Source: Polynucleobacter sp. UB-Tiil-W10
GTDB taxonomy: Bacteria; Pseudomonadota; Gammaproteobacteria; Burkholderiales; Burkholderiaceae
Assembly (NCBI RefSeq): GCF_018881605.1
Contig: NZ_JACVPZ010000001.1
Location: 434,001 to 498,000 of the forward strand
Direction of reading: 5' to 3'
Length of the DNA stretch: 64,000 nt
This document shows, piece by piece, positions 17,693 to 25,281 of this stretch (positions are counted from its first letter, which is position 1; every line of letters starts with the position of its first letter). The position numbers and the translations under genes were made by a program. Under the pieces are notes generated by a model. That model was not told the origin of the DNA and made no database searches. It saw only the letters and a list, made by a program, of their open reading frames with translations.

Positions 17693-18295
17693 TTAGTTTG
17701 CGGACGAACCTCTATTTAAATAATCAGCAAAGCTGAAAATAGAGTTTGGGCCACGAGGCGTATCCTCAATTTTTTTAAATGTCGTTTTCACAACCTTCTG
17801 AGCTTCCCCTTTTTTCTTTCTGGCTTGCTTAATGGCATCTTGCTTTTCTACTGGTAAATAAGACTTTCGCTCAGGCGCTGTCTGTACATCACTAAAACGC
17901 GGAATGTAATCTTTGATTGCGGTGGACAAGGTCACATTAGAGATGCAGCTCATCATATAAGTCTCAAGCGATTGATATAACTCTTTAGCAATATCTGATA
18001 CCTCAACTTTTTTCTTCTTAATTTGGTTCATTGCCAGAACAATATCCTTGATAGTGATAATTCCAGGATCTTTTGAAAGTTGATATCCACCGGTGCGCCC
18101 TTTAACGGCAACAACAAGACCTGACTCTCTGAGTGGACGCAATAACAGCTCGATACGACTGATCGATATACGCTGTCTTTTTGCTATCTCTGGAGCGGGG
18201 ACGAGCTGCCCATTAGCTGAATGGCTCGCAATATCAACAAGGGTATTCAAGGCTACTCTGACTGCTTTGGTGACTTCCATGTGGGCTTTCGGCAT
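17693..18295 (-). CDS. Rrf2-family-like transcriptional regulator
   Basis: A 200-residue protein with an N-terminal winged-helix of Rrf2 type (about 8-90: VALNTLVDIA, QRISISRIELLLRPLRESGLV, GRTGGYQLSKDP). Fe-S members such as IscR and NsrR have three cysteines near residues 92-106. Here only one Cys is seen in that region (MMSCIS), so it probably senses through a different ligand or none. The C-terminal 60 residues are basic and unlike IscR. It is first in the operon with the exonuclease/GIY-YIG and cryptochrome genes and may control them. A second start at residue 6 is possible. Confidence 0.75.
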   Translation of the reverse strand: MPKAHMEVTKAVRVALNTLVDIASHSANGQLVPAPEIAKRQRISISRIELLLRPLRESGLVVAVKGRTGGYQLSKDPGIITIKDIVLAMNQIKKKKVEVSDIAKELYQSLETYMMSCISNVTLSTAIKDYIPRFSDVQTAPERKSYLPVEKQDAIKQARKKKGEAQKVVKTTFKKIEDTPRGPNSIFSFADYLNRGSSAN

Positions 18296-18316
18296 AAAAG
18301 TTAGATTGGAGCTAGT

Positions 18317-18862
18317 ATGAAACTGATTTCAAGAATGTGCTGCAGCGCATTAATTAACCCTATACAACTTATGGTTGAAGTAATTAGACCCAAGCACCCC
18401 TCTACCTATCGACTTCTGAGCTTTCTTGCCTCCATTCTGACCGGCGGAATGATTGCTCAAATTTGTTGCTGCTTGGCTGCTTATTTTTTAATGAATGATT
18501 CTCAAGCGGCAGGTATGGTAGCGCACATAGTGGTGCAGCATCTTTCATACTATTTTTTAGGGTGTGCATTCGCAATCTTAAGCATTGCTAACATCCTTAT
18601 TAAAAGGGGTTCAGCCCCGCTTAAAAACGTCCGTCTGCCTACGCTAATGTTCATGATGGCAGTTGCCACAGTGAGCTTTCTTTTGATACCGCGTATGGAT
18701 TACTTACGAGAAACCGCGCTGGTAGATGGTATGCCGGTCATGCTCTCACCTTTTGCAAACTACTTCCAAATCTTGAATACCCTAGTCATCTTATTGCTGG
18801 CTATCCAATTATTTTGTAGCACCTTAGTAGCATGGCGCTTAAGCGCTCGCCACTCATCCTAA
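18317..18862 (+). CDS. Four-helix membrane protein, DUF4149-like
   Basis: A 181-residue protein with four predicted membrane helices (about 32-58, 64-90, 103-122 and 146-170). A conserved-looking loop, RMDYLRETALVDGMPV, lies between helices three and four; this layout resembles DUF4149 proteins of Burkholderiales, a tentative match. The ATG follows GGAGCTAGT. The start is only 21 bases from that of the divergent Rrf2 gene, so the promoters of the two must overlap or lie inside each other's coding regions. The 3' end overlaps the convergent DUF2244 gene by 9 bases. Confidence 0.6.
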   Translation: MKLISRMCCSALINPIQLMVEVIRPKHPSTYRLLSFLASILTGGMIAQICCCLAAYFLMNDSQAAGMVAHIVVQHLSYYFLGCAFAILSIANILIKRGSAPLKNVRLPTLMFMMAVATVSFLLIPRMDYLRETALVDGMPVMLSPFANYFQILNTLVILLLAIQLFCSTLVAWRLSARHSS

Positions 18863-19282
18863 GTGAACTCGAACAGAGGCAATTAAAGGTATTTGTTGCT
18901 CACGTCTCAAAAACTGACCGATCTCCACACGTAGGTTGGATTGGCTTATGTGAAATACCTTTGAAGAATCGATTGGCGGCTCTATTTTTGCCCATTGCGT
19001 ATTAAATTCATACACACTCTCTTTATAGCCAATAAATTTTTTAACAACCAGGCGTTTACCATCGATTTCAATGGTTTCACAATCAAGCGCATGTCTACAG
19101 TAGATTAAAAATCCGAGCGTTACCGCACTTAGCTCTAAAGCTGTAAAAATGAGGATGACCCATACTCCCGCCAAAAAGAAGCCTGTTGCAACGGTCACCG
19201 AAAGGCAGACCAGCACAATATAGAACTTTAGAAGCTGTTTGGGAGTCAAGGCGCAATTTCTGCGCATTTGCCAACGTTTCAT
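18854..19282 (-). CDS. DUF2244 family membrane protein
   Basis: A 142-residue protein with two closely spaced membrane helices (about 18-37 and 40-62) and a soluble C-terminal domain. The order RRNCALTPKQL, then the helix pair, then GFLIYCRHALDCETIEID and RVEIGQFL fits DUF2244, often found beside cytochrome c oxidase genes in proteobacteria. No oxidase of that kind is adjacent here. Function unknown. Confidence 0.8.
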   Translation of the reverse strand: MKRWQMRRNCALTPKQLLKFYIVLVCLSVTVATGFFLAGVWVILIFTALELSAVTLGFLIYCRHALDCETIEIDGKRLVVKKFIGYKESVYEFNTQWAKIEPPIDSSKVFHISQSNLRVEIGQFLRREQQIPLIASVRVHLG

Positions 19283-19314
19283 GCTTAAGAAAATAAGGGG
19301 CTAGCTAGAGCTGA

Positions 19315-19461
19315 TTAATTTTTACTGCGCTCTTGGGCTTTGGCTAACTGATCAGCACTGCGCTGCTGAAAATCAACCATAGTGTGGTAGCCCATTTGAT
19401 AGCAAGGGCAATGCTTCCCCAAAATCCAGCGGGCGAGCTTAATGCGAAGTTTTTGGACCAT
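19315..19461 (-). CDS. Small basic protein (48 aa), function unknown
   Basis: A 48-residue frame found by eye. It opens with ATG behind a very good AGGAGA ribosome site 7 bases upstream and ends in TAA. The product begins MVQKLRIKLARWILGKHCPC and ends in a charged helical tail rich in Gln, Ala and Lys. It is basic, with a CPC pair near residue 18. It lies 32 bases beyond the start of the DUF2244 gene, in the same direction, so the two are probably one transcript. No family is recognised. Confidence 0.6.
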   Translation of the reverse strand: MVQKLRIKLARWILGKHCPCYQMGYHTMVDFQQRSADQLAKAQERSKN

Positions 19462-19593
19462 GTTTATCTCCTATTGGTGAACCTTGAATGTAATCGGAAA
19501 CGCCTTTTATTGCTGAGCCTAGACAAAAGTGGAGGGTCATTTAGCGTGGGATGGACGTCAGCAGAAATAAATTAAATCCATTAAATTGAATGT

Positions 19594-20235
19594 ATGACTA
19601 ATTCAGACCCCTCTCCCCGAAAAATTCCGCTATTTCCACTAGGAACCGTACTCTTCCCCGATGGAGTCATTGCGCTCAAGATCTTTGAGGCGCGATATCT
19701 CGACATGATTAAGTCATGCTTACGTGAAAAAACAGAATTTGGCGTTATCAGCATTATGAAAAGCCTTGATGATGAAAATGATCCATCTTTAACCTTTTCT
19801 CAAATTGGAACTCTAGCCCAAATCGAAGATTTTGATCCTGTTCAGCCCGCCCTATACATGACCAAGTCGTTTGGTACGCAGCGTTTTAAGCTCCTCAATA
19901 GCAGACAAGAATCTAGCGGCCTATGGATTGGTGAAGTAGAGCTACTGGAAAACGATCCCATTACCCCAATTCCTGAAGAGCACCAGAAGGTAGCTCATTT
20001 ATTAAATGAAATCATTTCAGTTATTCAAAGCGAAGATCTTTTGGGAGAGGCGCCCTTTAAGAAACCTTTTAAAGTCGATGACTGTGGCTGGGTTTCTAAT
20101 CGCCTTGCAGAACTGCTACCAATCTCCTTAGCCCAAAAAAACCACTTGCTAGCGCAGACCAACCCCAGAATCAGGCTTGATCTGGTTACAGAAATTATCG
20201 AAGATGATGATCTAAGAAGTCTGAAGCTGCACTAA
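19594..20235 (+). CDS. Lon N-terminal (PUA-like) substrate-binding domain protein
   Basis: A 213-residue stand-alone LON substrate-binding domain. It starts with KIPLFPLGTVLFPDGVIALKIFEARYLDM, the classic opening of the Lon N-domain (described here in two parts: the LFPLG core at about residue 12 and the FEARY motif near 31), and continues with the FGTQRFKLL strand. There is no AAA or protease domain, so it is not Lon itself. Such proteins are common in proteobacteria and are assumed to bind protein substrates, but their role is not settled. The start ATG has no strong ribosome site. Confidence 0.88.
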   Translation: MTNSDPSPRKIPLFPLGTVLFPDGVIALKIFEARYLDMIKSCLREKTEFGVISIMKSLDDENDPSLTFSQIGTLAQIEDFDPVQPALYMTKSFGTQRFKLLNSRQESSGLWIGEVELLENDPITPIPEEHQKVAHLLNEIISVIQSEDLLGEAPFKKPFKVDDCGWVSNRLAELLPISLAQKNHLLAQTNPRIRLDLVTEIIEDDDLRSLKLH

Positions 20236-20340
20236 ATCCATGCTGGATGAGCTTATTCGTAAAACGATTCGAGAAATGGTGTGGGGGATAGTGCCTTCCT
20301 AACGCCACCGGCTATGTAGAAAACCGCTTAAAGACTAAGC

Positions 20341-20520
20341 CTAAGATTCTGGCTTAACTTTGCTAGGATCTATTGCTTGAACACTCTCTAACTTGGTCGG
20401 CAAATTCAAACTAGGAGCAGCCATTTTTTCGCCATCCCAAACTTGTCCACACCAGCACTCGCCCGCATCATTAATAATGCATACGCCTGAACCACAGCAA
20501 CGTTTATCTGGGGTTTTCAT
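20341..20520 (-). CDS. Small cysteine-rich CWC-like protein (59 aa)
   Basis: A 59-residue frame found by eye, with ATG at 20520 behind AGGCAGG and a TAG stop. The first 30 residues hold five cysteines as CC-GSG-x-C and, eight residues later, C-W-C-G, followed by a polar tail. The CWC pair resembles the Cys-rich CWC family of small bacterial proteins, which probably bind a metal. It is convergent with the Lon-N gene and divergent from alkB. The 105 bases between its stop and the Lon-N gene hold nothing convincing. Confidence 0.65.
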   Translation of the reverse strand: MKTPDKRCCGSGVCIINDAGECWCGQVWDGEKMAAPSLNLPTKLESVQAIDPSKVKPES

Positions 20521-20600
20521 AAACCTGCCTTTTCAAGAAATTGAGATTAAGGCTATTCTAGGGTTTTTATGAAACCAGCGCTTGACCTTCTAATTAGCAA

Positions 20601-21230
20601 ATGATGCAAAGTTTATTATTTGACACGCCTTTTAGTGACGATGCTTTCAATCTATTGCCAATGAATGGATCCGCTCATTACTATCCCAAGGTCTATACCG
20701 AGCAAAGCTCCGCTCAATTAATAGATCAACTTCAATCATCACTTACATGGGAGCCGGACCGACTCATGATGTTTGGGAAATTGCTCACTACACGCCGTAA
20801 GGTTGCTTGGGTTGGTGATCCAAAGTGCTCTTACACTTACTCTGGGGTAAAAAAGAAGCCGCAAGCCTGGACTCCTGAGCTTTTATCAATTAAAGCCCGA
20901 ATAGAGGAACTATCAGGCACTCGCTTTAATTCTTGCCTACTAAATCTCTACCATGACGGAAATGATGGCATGGGATGGCATAGCGATGATGAAAAAGAGC
21001 TCAATCCTCACTCTCCTATCGCTTCACTGAGCCTAGGCGCACGGCGTAAGTTTGCCTTTCGCCACAAAAAAGATAAGAAAACCATATCGCTTTTTTTAGA
21101 CAATGGAAGCGCCTTGATCATGCATGCACCCACTCAAGAATTTTGGCAGCATGCATTACTCAAAACAAAAACGATAGCGGAAGTACGGATTAATCTGACC
21201 TTTAGAAGTATGAATACTGGTGATGAGTAA
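20601..21230 (+). CDS. alkB: AlkB-like Fe(II)/2-oxoglutarate dioxygenase
   Basis: A 209-residue AlkB-family enzyme, which removes alkyl lesions such as 1-methyladenine and 3-methylcytosine from DNA or RNA by oxidation. The iron ligands HSDDE (His-x-Asp, near residue 127) and the distal His in QEFWQHALLK are present, as is the 2-oxoglutarate-binding Arg pair in RINLTFR. The nucleotide-recognition lid YSGVKKKP lies near 79. Length and motifs match short ALKBH2/3-like bacterial members. It is translationally coupled to the following flavoprotein gene (their ends overlap by 8 bases). Confidence 0.9.
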   Translation: MMQSLLFDTPFSDDAFNLLPMNGSAHYYPKVYTEQSSAQLIDQLQSSLTWEPDRLMMFGKLLTTRRKVAWVGDPKCSYTYSGVKKKPQAWTPELLSIKARIEELSGTRFNSCLLNLYHDGNDGMGWHSDDEKELNPHSPIASLSLGARRKFAFRHKKDKKTISLFLDNGSALIMHAPTQEFWQHALLKTKTIAEVRINLTFRSMNTGDE

Positions 21231-22233
21231 TCCCAAATCAAAATTCAATGTAGCCGTTGTCGGTGCGGGTATAGCAGGTCTTAGCTGTGCGACTAGATTG
21301 CAGGCTCTGGGCTTTCAAGTTCAGGTATATGAAAAGAGTCGTGGGCCAAGCGGCCGCATGAGTACTCGTAATGGTGATGGGTGGTCCGCAGATCATGGAG
21401 CTCAATATTTCACAGCAAGAGATCCATTATTTATTGAAGCGTTAAATACCTGGATTAAGGCGGGTGTAGCAGCTGCTTGGCATCCCCGCTTAAATGTATA
21501 TGAAGCCAATCAATGGCATGAGAGCACCTCTAAAGACAGTCGTTATGTAGGCGTTCCCGCCATGAACTCACCCGGGAAATATTTAGCCGATAAGTTATCG
21601 ATTGAATGCAATCAGACCATCGATAAAATTTATCAACAACATGGGAAATGGTTTCTCCACAGTTTAGAAAGTGGTGACATTACCCAATCCTTTGATTATT
21701 TAGTATTGGCAATCCCTGCGCCTCAGGCCAGCGCTCTTGCGAAATCAGTAGATCACTCCATGGAAGCCTTTTGCTCTAGCGTGCATATGCAAGGCTGTTG
21801 GACGCTGATAGCGCGTTTATCAGAGAAAGCCAATATCCCTTTTGATGCAGCCTTCATCAACAATGAAATCATCAGCTGGATCTCTAAAAATAATTCTAAG
21901 CCCGGACGTACAGGTCAAGAAACCTGGACTATACATGCCAACCCTCAATGGAGTCAGCAATGGATTGAGCTTGATAAAGAAGAGGCGAAACAACTTATTC
22001 TAGAGTCCGCAAAGAAACTCGGTCTAGATTGCGCGAAAGCTGAAATCGCTATCCATCGCTGGCGTTATGCAAGTGGCGCAATTCATGCAGAAATGGGATT
22101 TATTTTTAATGCAGATAGCAAACTCAGTCTATGTGGCGATTGGCTCAATGGCGGCAGAGTTGAGGGAGCTTGGTTAAGCGGCTATCAACTAGCAAGCGCA
22201 ATCAATATTTCAGCAACAACATTAAACCCATAA
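21223..22233 (+). CDS. FAD-dependent amine-oxidase/renalase-like oxidoreductase
   Basis: A 336-residue flavoprotein. The Rossmann motif VAVVGAGIAGLSCATRL occurs at about residues 9-25, an acidic E at the end of the second strand (VYEKS), then the GPSGRMSTR motif that contacts FAD in renalase-like and amine-oxidase-like proteins. A C-terminal LCGDWLNGGRVEGAWLSG segment closes the FAD site. The ATG at 21223 is preferred over the GTG three bases before it. It overlaps alkB by 8 bases and precedes folB by 10, giving an alkB-flavoprotein-folB operon. Substrate unknown. Confidence 0.85.
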   Translation: MSNPKSKFNVAVVGAGIAGLSCATRLQALGFQVQVYEKSRGPSGRMSTRNGDGWSADHGAQYFTARDPLFIEALNTWIKAGVAAAWHPRLNVYEANQWHESTSKDSRYVGVPAMNSPGKYLADKLSIECNQTIDKIYQQHGKWFLHSLESGDITQSFDYLVLAIPAPQASALAKSVDHSMEAFCSSVHMQGCWTLIARLSEKANIPFDAAFINNEIISWISKNNSKPGRTGQETWTIHANPQWSQQWIELDKEEAKQLILESAKKLGLDCAKAEIAIHRWRYASGAIHAEMGFIFNADSKLSLCGDWLNGGRVEGAWLSGYQLASAINISATTLNP

Positions 22234-22243
22234 GGCTCACATT

Positions 22244-22630
22244 ATGTCTTGCAAAGCATCTATCGAATTACGGGACCTCAAAATTGAAACTCAGATTGGG
22301 ACCTACAAGACTGGTGACATCATCCCCGATAGTCATTTACTGGATCTCACCCTTTGGGTTGACTCGAATCTAGTTCTGATTGCTGAGGATAAGATGAGTC
22401 ATGTCTTTGACTATGATCCTCTGGTCTTAGATATTGCTAGGCTAGCTGGTGATTGTCATTATGAAACTCAGGAAAGATTGGTGAGCAGAATCGTTGCAGC
22501 CTGTGCTGGCTACTCTCAGATCCAAGCCCTAGAAATCAGCCTTAGAAAATCACCCGTCAACAAACACTCTGGTTCACTTGGCGTTAGACTAAGTCTTGAC
22601 CAGGAAGCCTTATCAAAATTGAGAAGCTAG
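22244..22630 (+). CDS. folB: Dihydroneopterin aldolase
   Basis: A 128-residue enzyme of tetrahydrofolate synthesis that splits 7,8-dihydroneopterin into 6-hydroxymethyl-dihydropterin and glycolaldehyde. It opens with IELRDLKIETQIGTYKTG, the FolB signature (the usual Glu in IGxYxxE is a Lys/Thr variant here), and carries YDPLVLDIARLA in the middle. The conserved catalytic Lys lies in LRKSPVNKHSG near residue 106. It is last in the alkB-flavoprotein-folB operon. A second folate/pterin gene, folE2, is at 50.3 kb. Confidence 0.85.
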   Translation: MSCKASIELRDLKIETQIGTYKTGDIIPDSHLLDLTLWVDSNLVLIAEDKMSHVFDYDPLVLDIARLAGDCHYETQERLVSRIVAACAGYSQIQALEISLRKSPVNKHSGSLGVRLSLDQEALSKLRS

Positions 22631-22667
22631 GCTTTATTCAATTTACAAGTCAGCGCAATATTAGTTA

Positions 22668-23354
22668 TCAGCGATAGTAAGCGGCTTGCTGGCTATCACC
22701 ACCCTCTAGCAAATGCCCAGTCTTTACAAAGATGGTGCAGCCCTCTTTGCTAAATGGCTGATGCAGGCTCATATGAGGACTTCTAATCCATGAGCCAGCT
22801 GGATAGCGCCCATGCTCATCCTCAAATACCCCATCAACCACAAAGATTTCTTCGCCACCATAATGTTTATGGGGATTGAAATACGTTTGCGGCGCCCAAC
22901 GAACCAAAGTTGAACCACTACCCTGCTGCATTAGTGGCATTACATGAAGGCCTGGAACCATGCCTTGGAACCAAGAAGCAGCTTTGGTATCGATAACCTC
23001 TCGCTCCACTTGATCTGGACCAAGATGTCGTAACTTCACGAAAAGAGTGCAGCCAGACTTGCTAAATGGTGCATGGGACGATCCTGGCGGATTCATAAGA
23101 TAGGTGCCGGCAGGGTAGTCACCCGTCTCATCACTAAAGACCCCCTCTAAAACCAAGATCTCCTCACCAAATTCATGGGTGTGGGTTTTAAATTGGGTTC
23201 CAGGTTGATAACGCACGATAGAGGTCGCCTTTGCTACCTCATCGCCTATGCGATCGAGCATGCGTCTTTCAACCCCCTGCTCAGGGCTAGGCACCCAAGG
23301 TAAATCATGGTGGTTTATAACCACCCTCTTGCTGTAATCAGAATTGATATTCAC
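22668..23354 (-). CDS. ChrR-like bicupin protein
   Basis: A 228-residue protein with two tandem cupin domains (about 30-110 and 135-222). Each repeats GEE-I-VLEGVF/VVDGVF, YPAGTYL/YPAGSWI and a PFSKxGCTxFVK ending, so it arose by internal duplication. Potential metal-binding His and Glu are visible (HTHEFGEE near residue 58 and HKHYGGEE near 162). The domain resembles the C-terminal cupin of the anti-sigma factor ChrR, but the zinc-binding anti-sigma N-terminus is absent and no ECF sigma gene is adjacent, so an enzymatic or stress-sensing role is as likely. Confidence 0.82.
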   Translation of the reverse strand: MNINSDYSKRVVINHHDLPWVPSPEQGVERRMLDRIGDEVAKATSIVRYQPGTQFKTHTHEFGEEILVLEGVFSDETGDYPAGTYLMNPPGSSHAPFSKSGCTLFVKLRHLGPDQVEREVIDTKAASWFQGMVPGLHVMPLMQQGSGSTLVRWAPQTYFNPHKHYGGEEIFVVDGVFEDEHGRYPAGSWIRSPHMSLHQPFSKEGCTIFVKTGHLLEGGDSQQAAYYR

Positions 23355-23505
23355 TTGCTACATCCCGGATATGCAAACATCCCTAAGCATAGCAAGCTAA
23401 TGGATTAAGTGCACACAAGACCAAGCTTGATGCATACCTGCTTAGGCGAACTGCGCTAAAGTCTCTTGAATACACTGAACTTAATTAACGGTTTAAAAGG
23501 TTTTT

Positions 23506-24201
23506 ATGAGCTTACTTCCAAATCCATTCAGCGCCCTTGTCATCGGAGCATCAGGCACTATTGGATCGCATTTTGTGAAACTACTAGAAGATCTTCCATC
23601 TTGCAGCAAGGTAATTGGCATTCATCGCAATTCCTCTCATGCAATTGACTACCATCATCCTGAGACTATTGAAGTATCCGCAAGTAGTCTGGCTGAGTTA
23701 GGACCTTTTCAATTAATCATTAATACGATTGGGATATTGTATTCTGAACAATGGATGCCCGAAAAGAAACTGGATGATTTAAACCCGGCTCAATTAAACG
23801 AAATGTTCAACACCAATACCATTGGTCCCGCTTTAACAATAAAGCACTTCTCAAAACTCTTAGATCCAAAGCATGGAGTCATGGCAACACTCTCAGCCAA
23901 GGTGGGCAGCATTGAAGATAACCGCCTCGGTGGCTGGTATAGCTATAGAGCCTCTAAAGCCGCTCTAAATATGATCTTGAAAACAGCTTCTATTGAATTT
24001 GCAAGAACAAAGCCTAATATTGCTTTGATTGCCCTGCATCCTGGCACTGTTAACTCCGGATTGTCGCAACCTTTTCGAGGCCAACAAATTGGTAGAGATC
24101 CGCTAGAAGCTGTGAGCGATATGTTTAATGTCCTAGCGAACGTAAACAAAGAAGATTCAGGAAGTTTTCTGACATACTCAGGCGAAAAATTGCCTTGGTA
24201 G
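23506..24201 (+). CDS. Short-chain dehydrogenase/reductase, C-factor-like
   Basis: A 231-residue SDR. The nucleotide-binding motif ALVIGASGTIGSHFVK lies near residue 10, the NTIG strand near 75 and the active-site YSYRASKAALNM (Tyr-x-x-x-Lys) near 147, with the upstream Ser in ATLSAKVGS. It is shorter than classical SDRs, as in the CsgA/C-factor group. Substrate unknown. The ATG follows AAAAGG. It is convergent with cydB with 60 bases between. Confidence 0.85.
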   Translation: MSLLPNPFSALVIGASGTIGSHFVKLLEDLPSCSKVIGIHRNSSHAIDYHHPETIEVSASSLAELGPFQLIINTIGILYSEQWMPEKKLDDLNPAQLNEMFNTNTIGPALTIKHFSKLLDPKHGVMATLSAKVGSIEDNRLGGWYSYRASKAALNMILKTASIEFARTKPNIALIALHPGTVNSGLSQPFRGQQIGRDPLEAVSDMFNVLANVNKEDSGSFLTYSGEKLPW

Positions 24202-24261
24202 GAAATCGAATTCACTCTAGCGCTGCGTAGTTTTATGTACAGCGAGGAAGCGGCTGATGCA

Positions 24262-25278
24262 CTAATAGTAAGTGAGTGGACGGGCCTTACCCTTAAAAAT
24301 TCGGTATGAAAAGAGTGTATAGCCAAGAATCGTTGGTAGCACGATGATTGCACCCCAAAAAATAACCCAAAGGGATTCAGTAGCAGCCGCGGCTTGCCAC
24401 AAAGTCATTTTTCCAATAATGACATATGGAAAAATGCTATAGGCAATACCAAAAAATGCTAGCCAAAAAATAGCAACGACGCAGGCAAATGGCAACCACT
24501 CTTGCTTACTAGATCCCTTTTCTATCGCCCCAATAAATCGATTGGCAAGGAAAAATAAAATTGCAGTTGCAATTGGTATCGGAGAGAGCCAAAAAACTTG
24601 TGGCCAAGAAAACCACTTATGCATGATTTCAGAACTAAAGTACGGGGTAGCAACAGAAACTAATGCGACCCCAAACCCGGTGAACCATAAACTTGTTTTA
24701 GCCCATCGAAATGATCGCCGCTGAAGGTCCCCTTCAGTTTTCAAGATGAGCCAAGTAGACCCCAAGAGAATGTAGCCAGCCGGCAAAGAAGCGCCGACAA
24801 GCAGAGAAAAGATCCAGCCCAAAATTCCCGAATCAAAGCCTACAATCAAACGGCCAATCATGATGCCCTGAGAGACAGAAGCAATCAGGCTGCCAATATA
24901 AAATAATAAGTTCCAAAGTGGCTTTTGCTCGATATTTACCTTGGCTCTAAAGTCAAACGAAACTCCGCGTAAGATCAATCCAATCAACATTGCTGCTACC
25001 GGCAAGTAGAGCTCTGTCAGTATTGCCCCATGAGCTAGAGGAAACGCAACTAGTAATAAGCCAACACCCAAAACAATCCATGTTTCGTTAGCGTCCCAAA
25101 ATGGGCCAATCGATGCAATCATCATGTCTTTATCGTGATCTGGCGCTCGGCTGAGCAGCATCCCAATGCCTAAATCATAGCCATCCAGAACCACATATGA
25201 AAGCATGGCAATGCCCATGGCCGCAAAGAAAAAGAGTGGAAGCCAGACTGATGCTTGGGTGAGGTCAATTGACGTCAT
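24262..25278 (-). CDS. cydB: Cytochrome bd ubiquinol oxidase subunit II
   Basis: A 338-residue membrane subunit of the bd-type quinol oxidase, with about eight hydrophobic helices. The opening SYVVLDGYDLGIGMLL is the usual CydB signature (DGYDLG), and GPFWDANETWIVLGVG follows near residue 55. The short length matches the cyanide-insensitive (CioB) branch better than E. coli CydB. It lies 3 bases after cydA, so the two are co-transcribed. No CydX-like small gene was found after it. Confidence 0.93.
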   Translation of the reverse strand: MTSIDLTQASVWLPLFFFAAMGIAMLSYVVLDGYDLGIGMLLSRAPDHDKDMMIASIGPFWDANETWIVLGVGLLLVAFPLAHGAILTELYLPVAAMLIGLILRGVSFDFRAKVNIEQKPLWNLLFYIGSLIASVSQGIMIGRLIVGFDSGILGWIFSLLVGASLPAGYILLGSTWLILKTEGDLQRRSFRWAKTSLWFTGFGVALVSVATPYFSSEIMHKWFSWPQVFWLSPIPIATAILFFLANRFIGAIEKGSSKQEWLPFACVVAIFWLAFFGIAYSIFPYVIIGKMTLWQAAAATESLWVIFWGAIIVLPTILGYTLFSYRIFKGKARPLTYY

Positions 25279-25281
25279 AGC

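Noticed and set aside
20240..20302. A 20-codon frame (MLDELIRKTIREMVWGIVPS) right after the Lon-N gene
   Set aside because: Too short and without a ribosome site or conserved feature; could be a leader peptide but nothing supports it.
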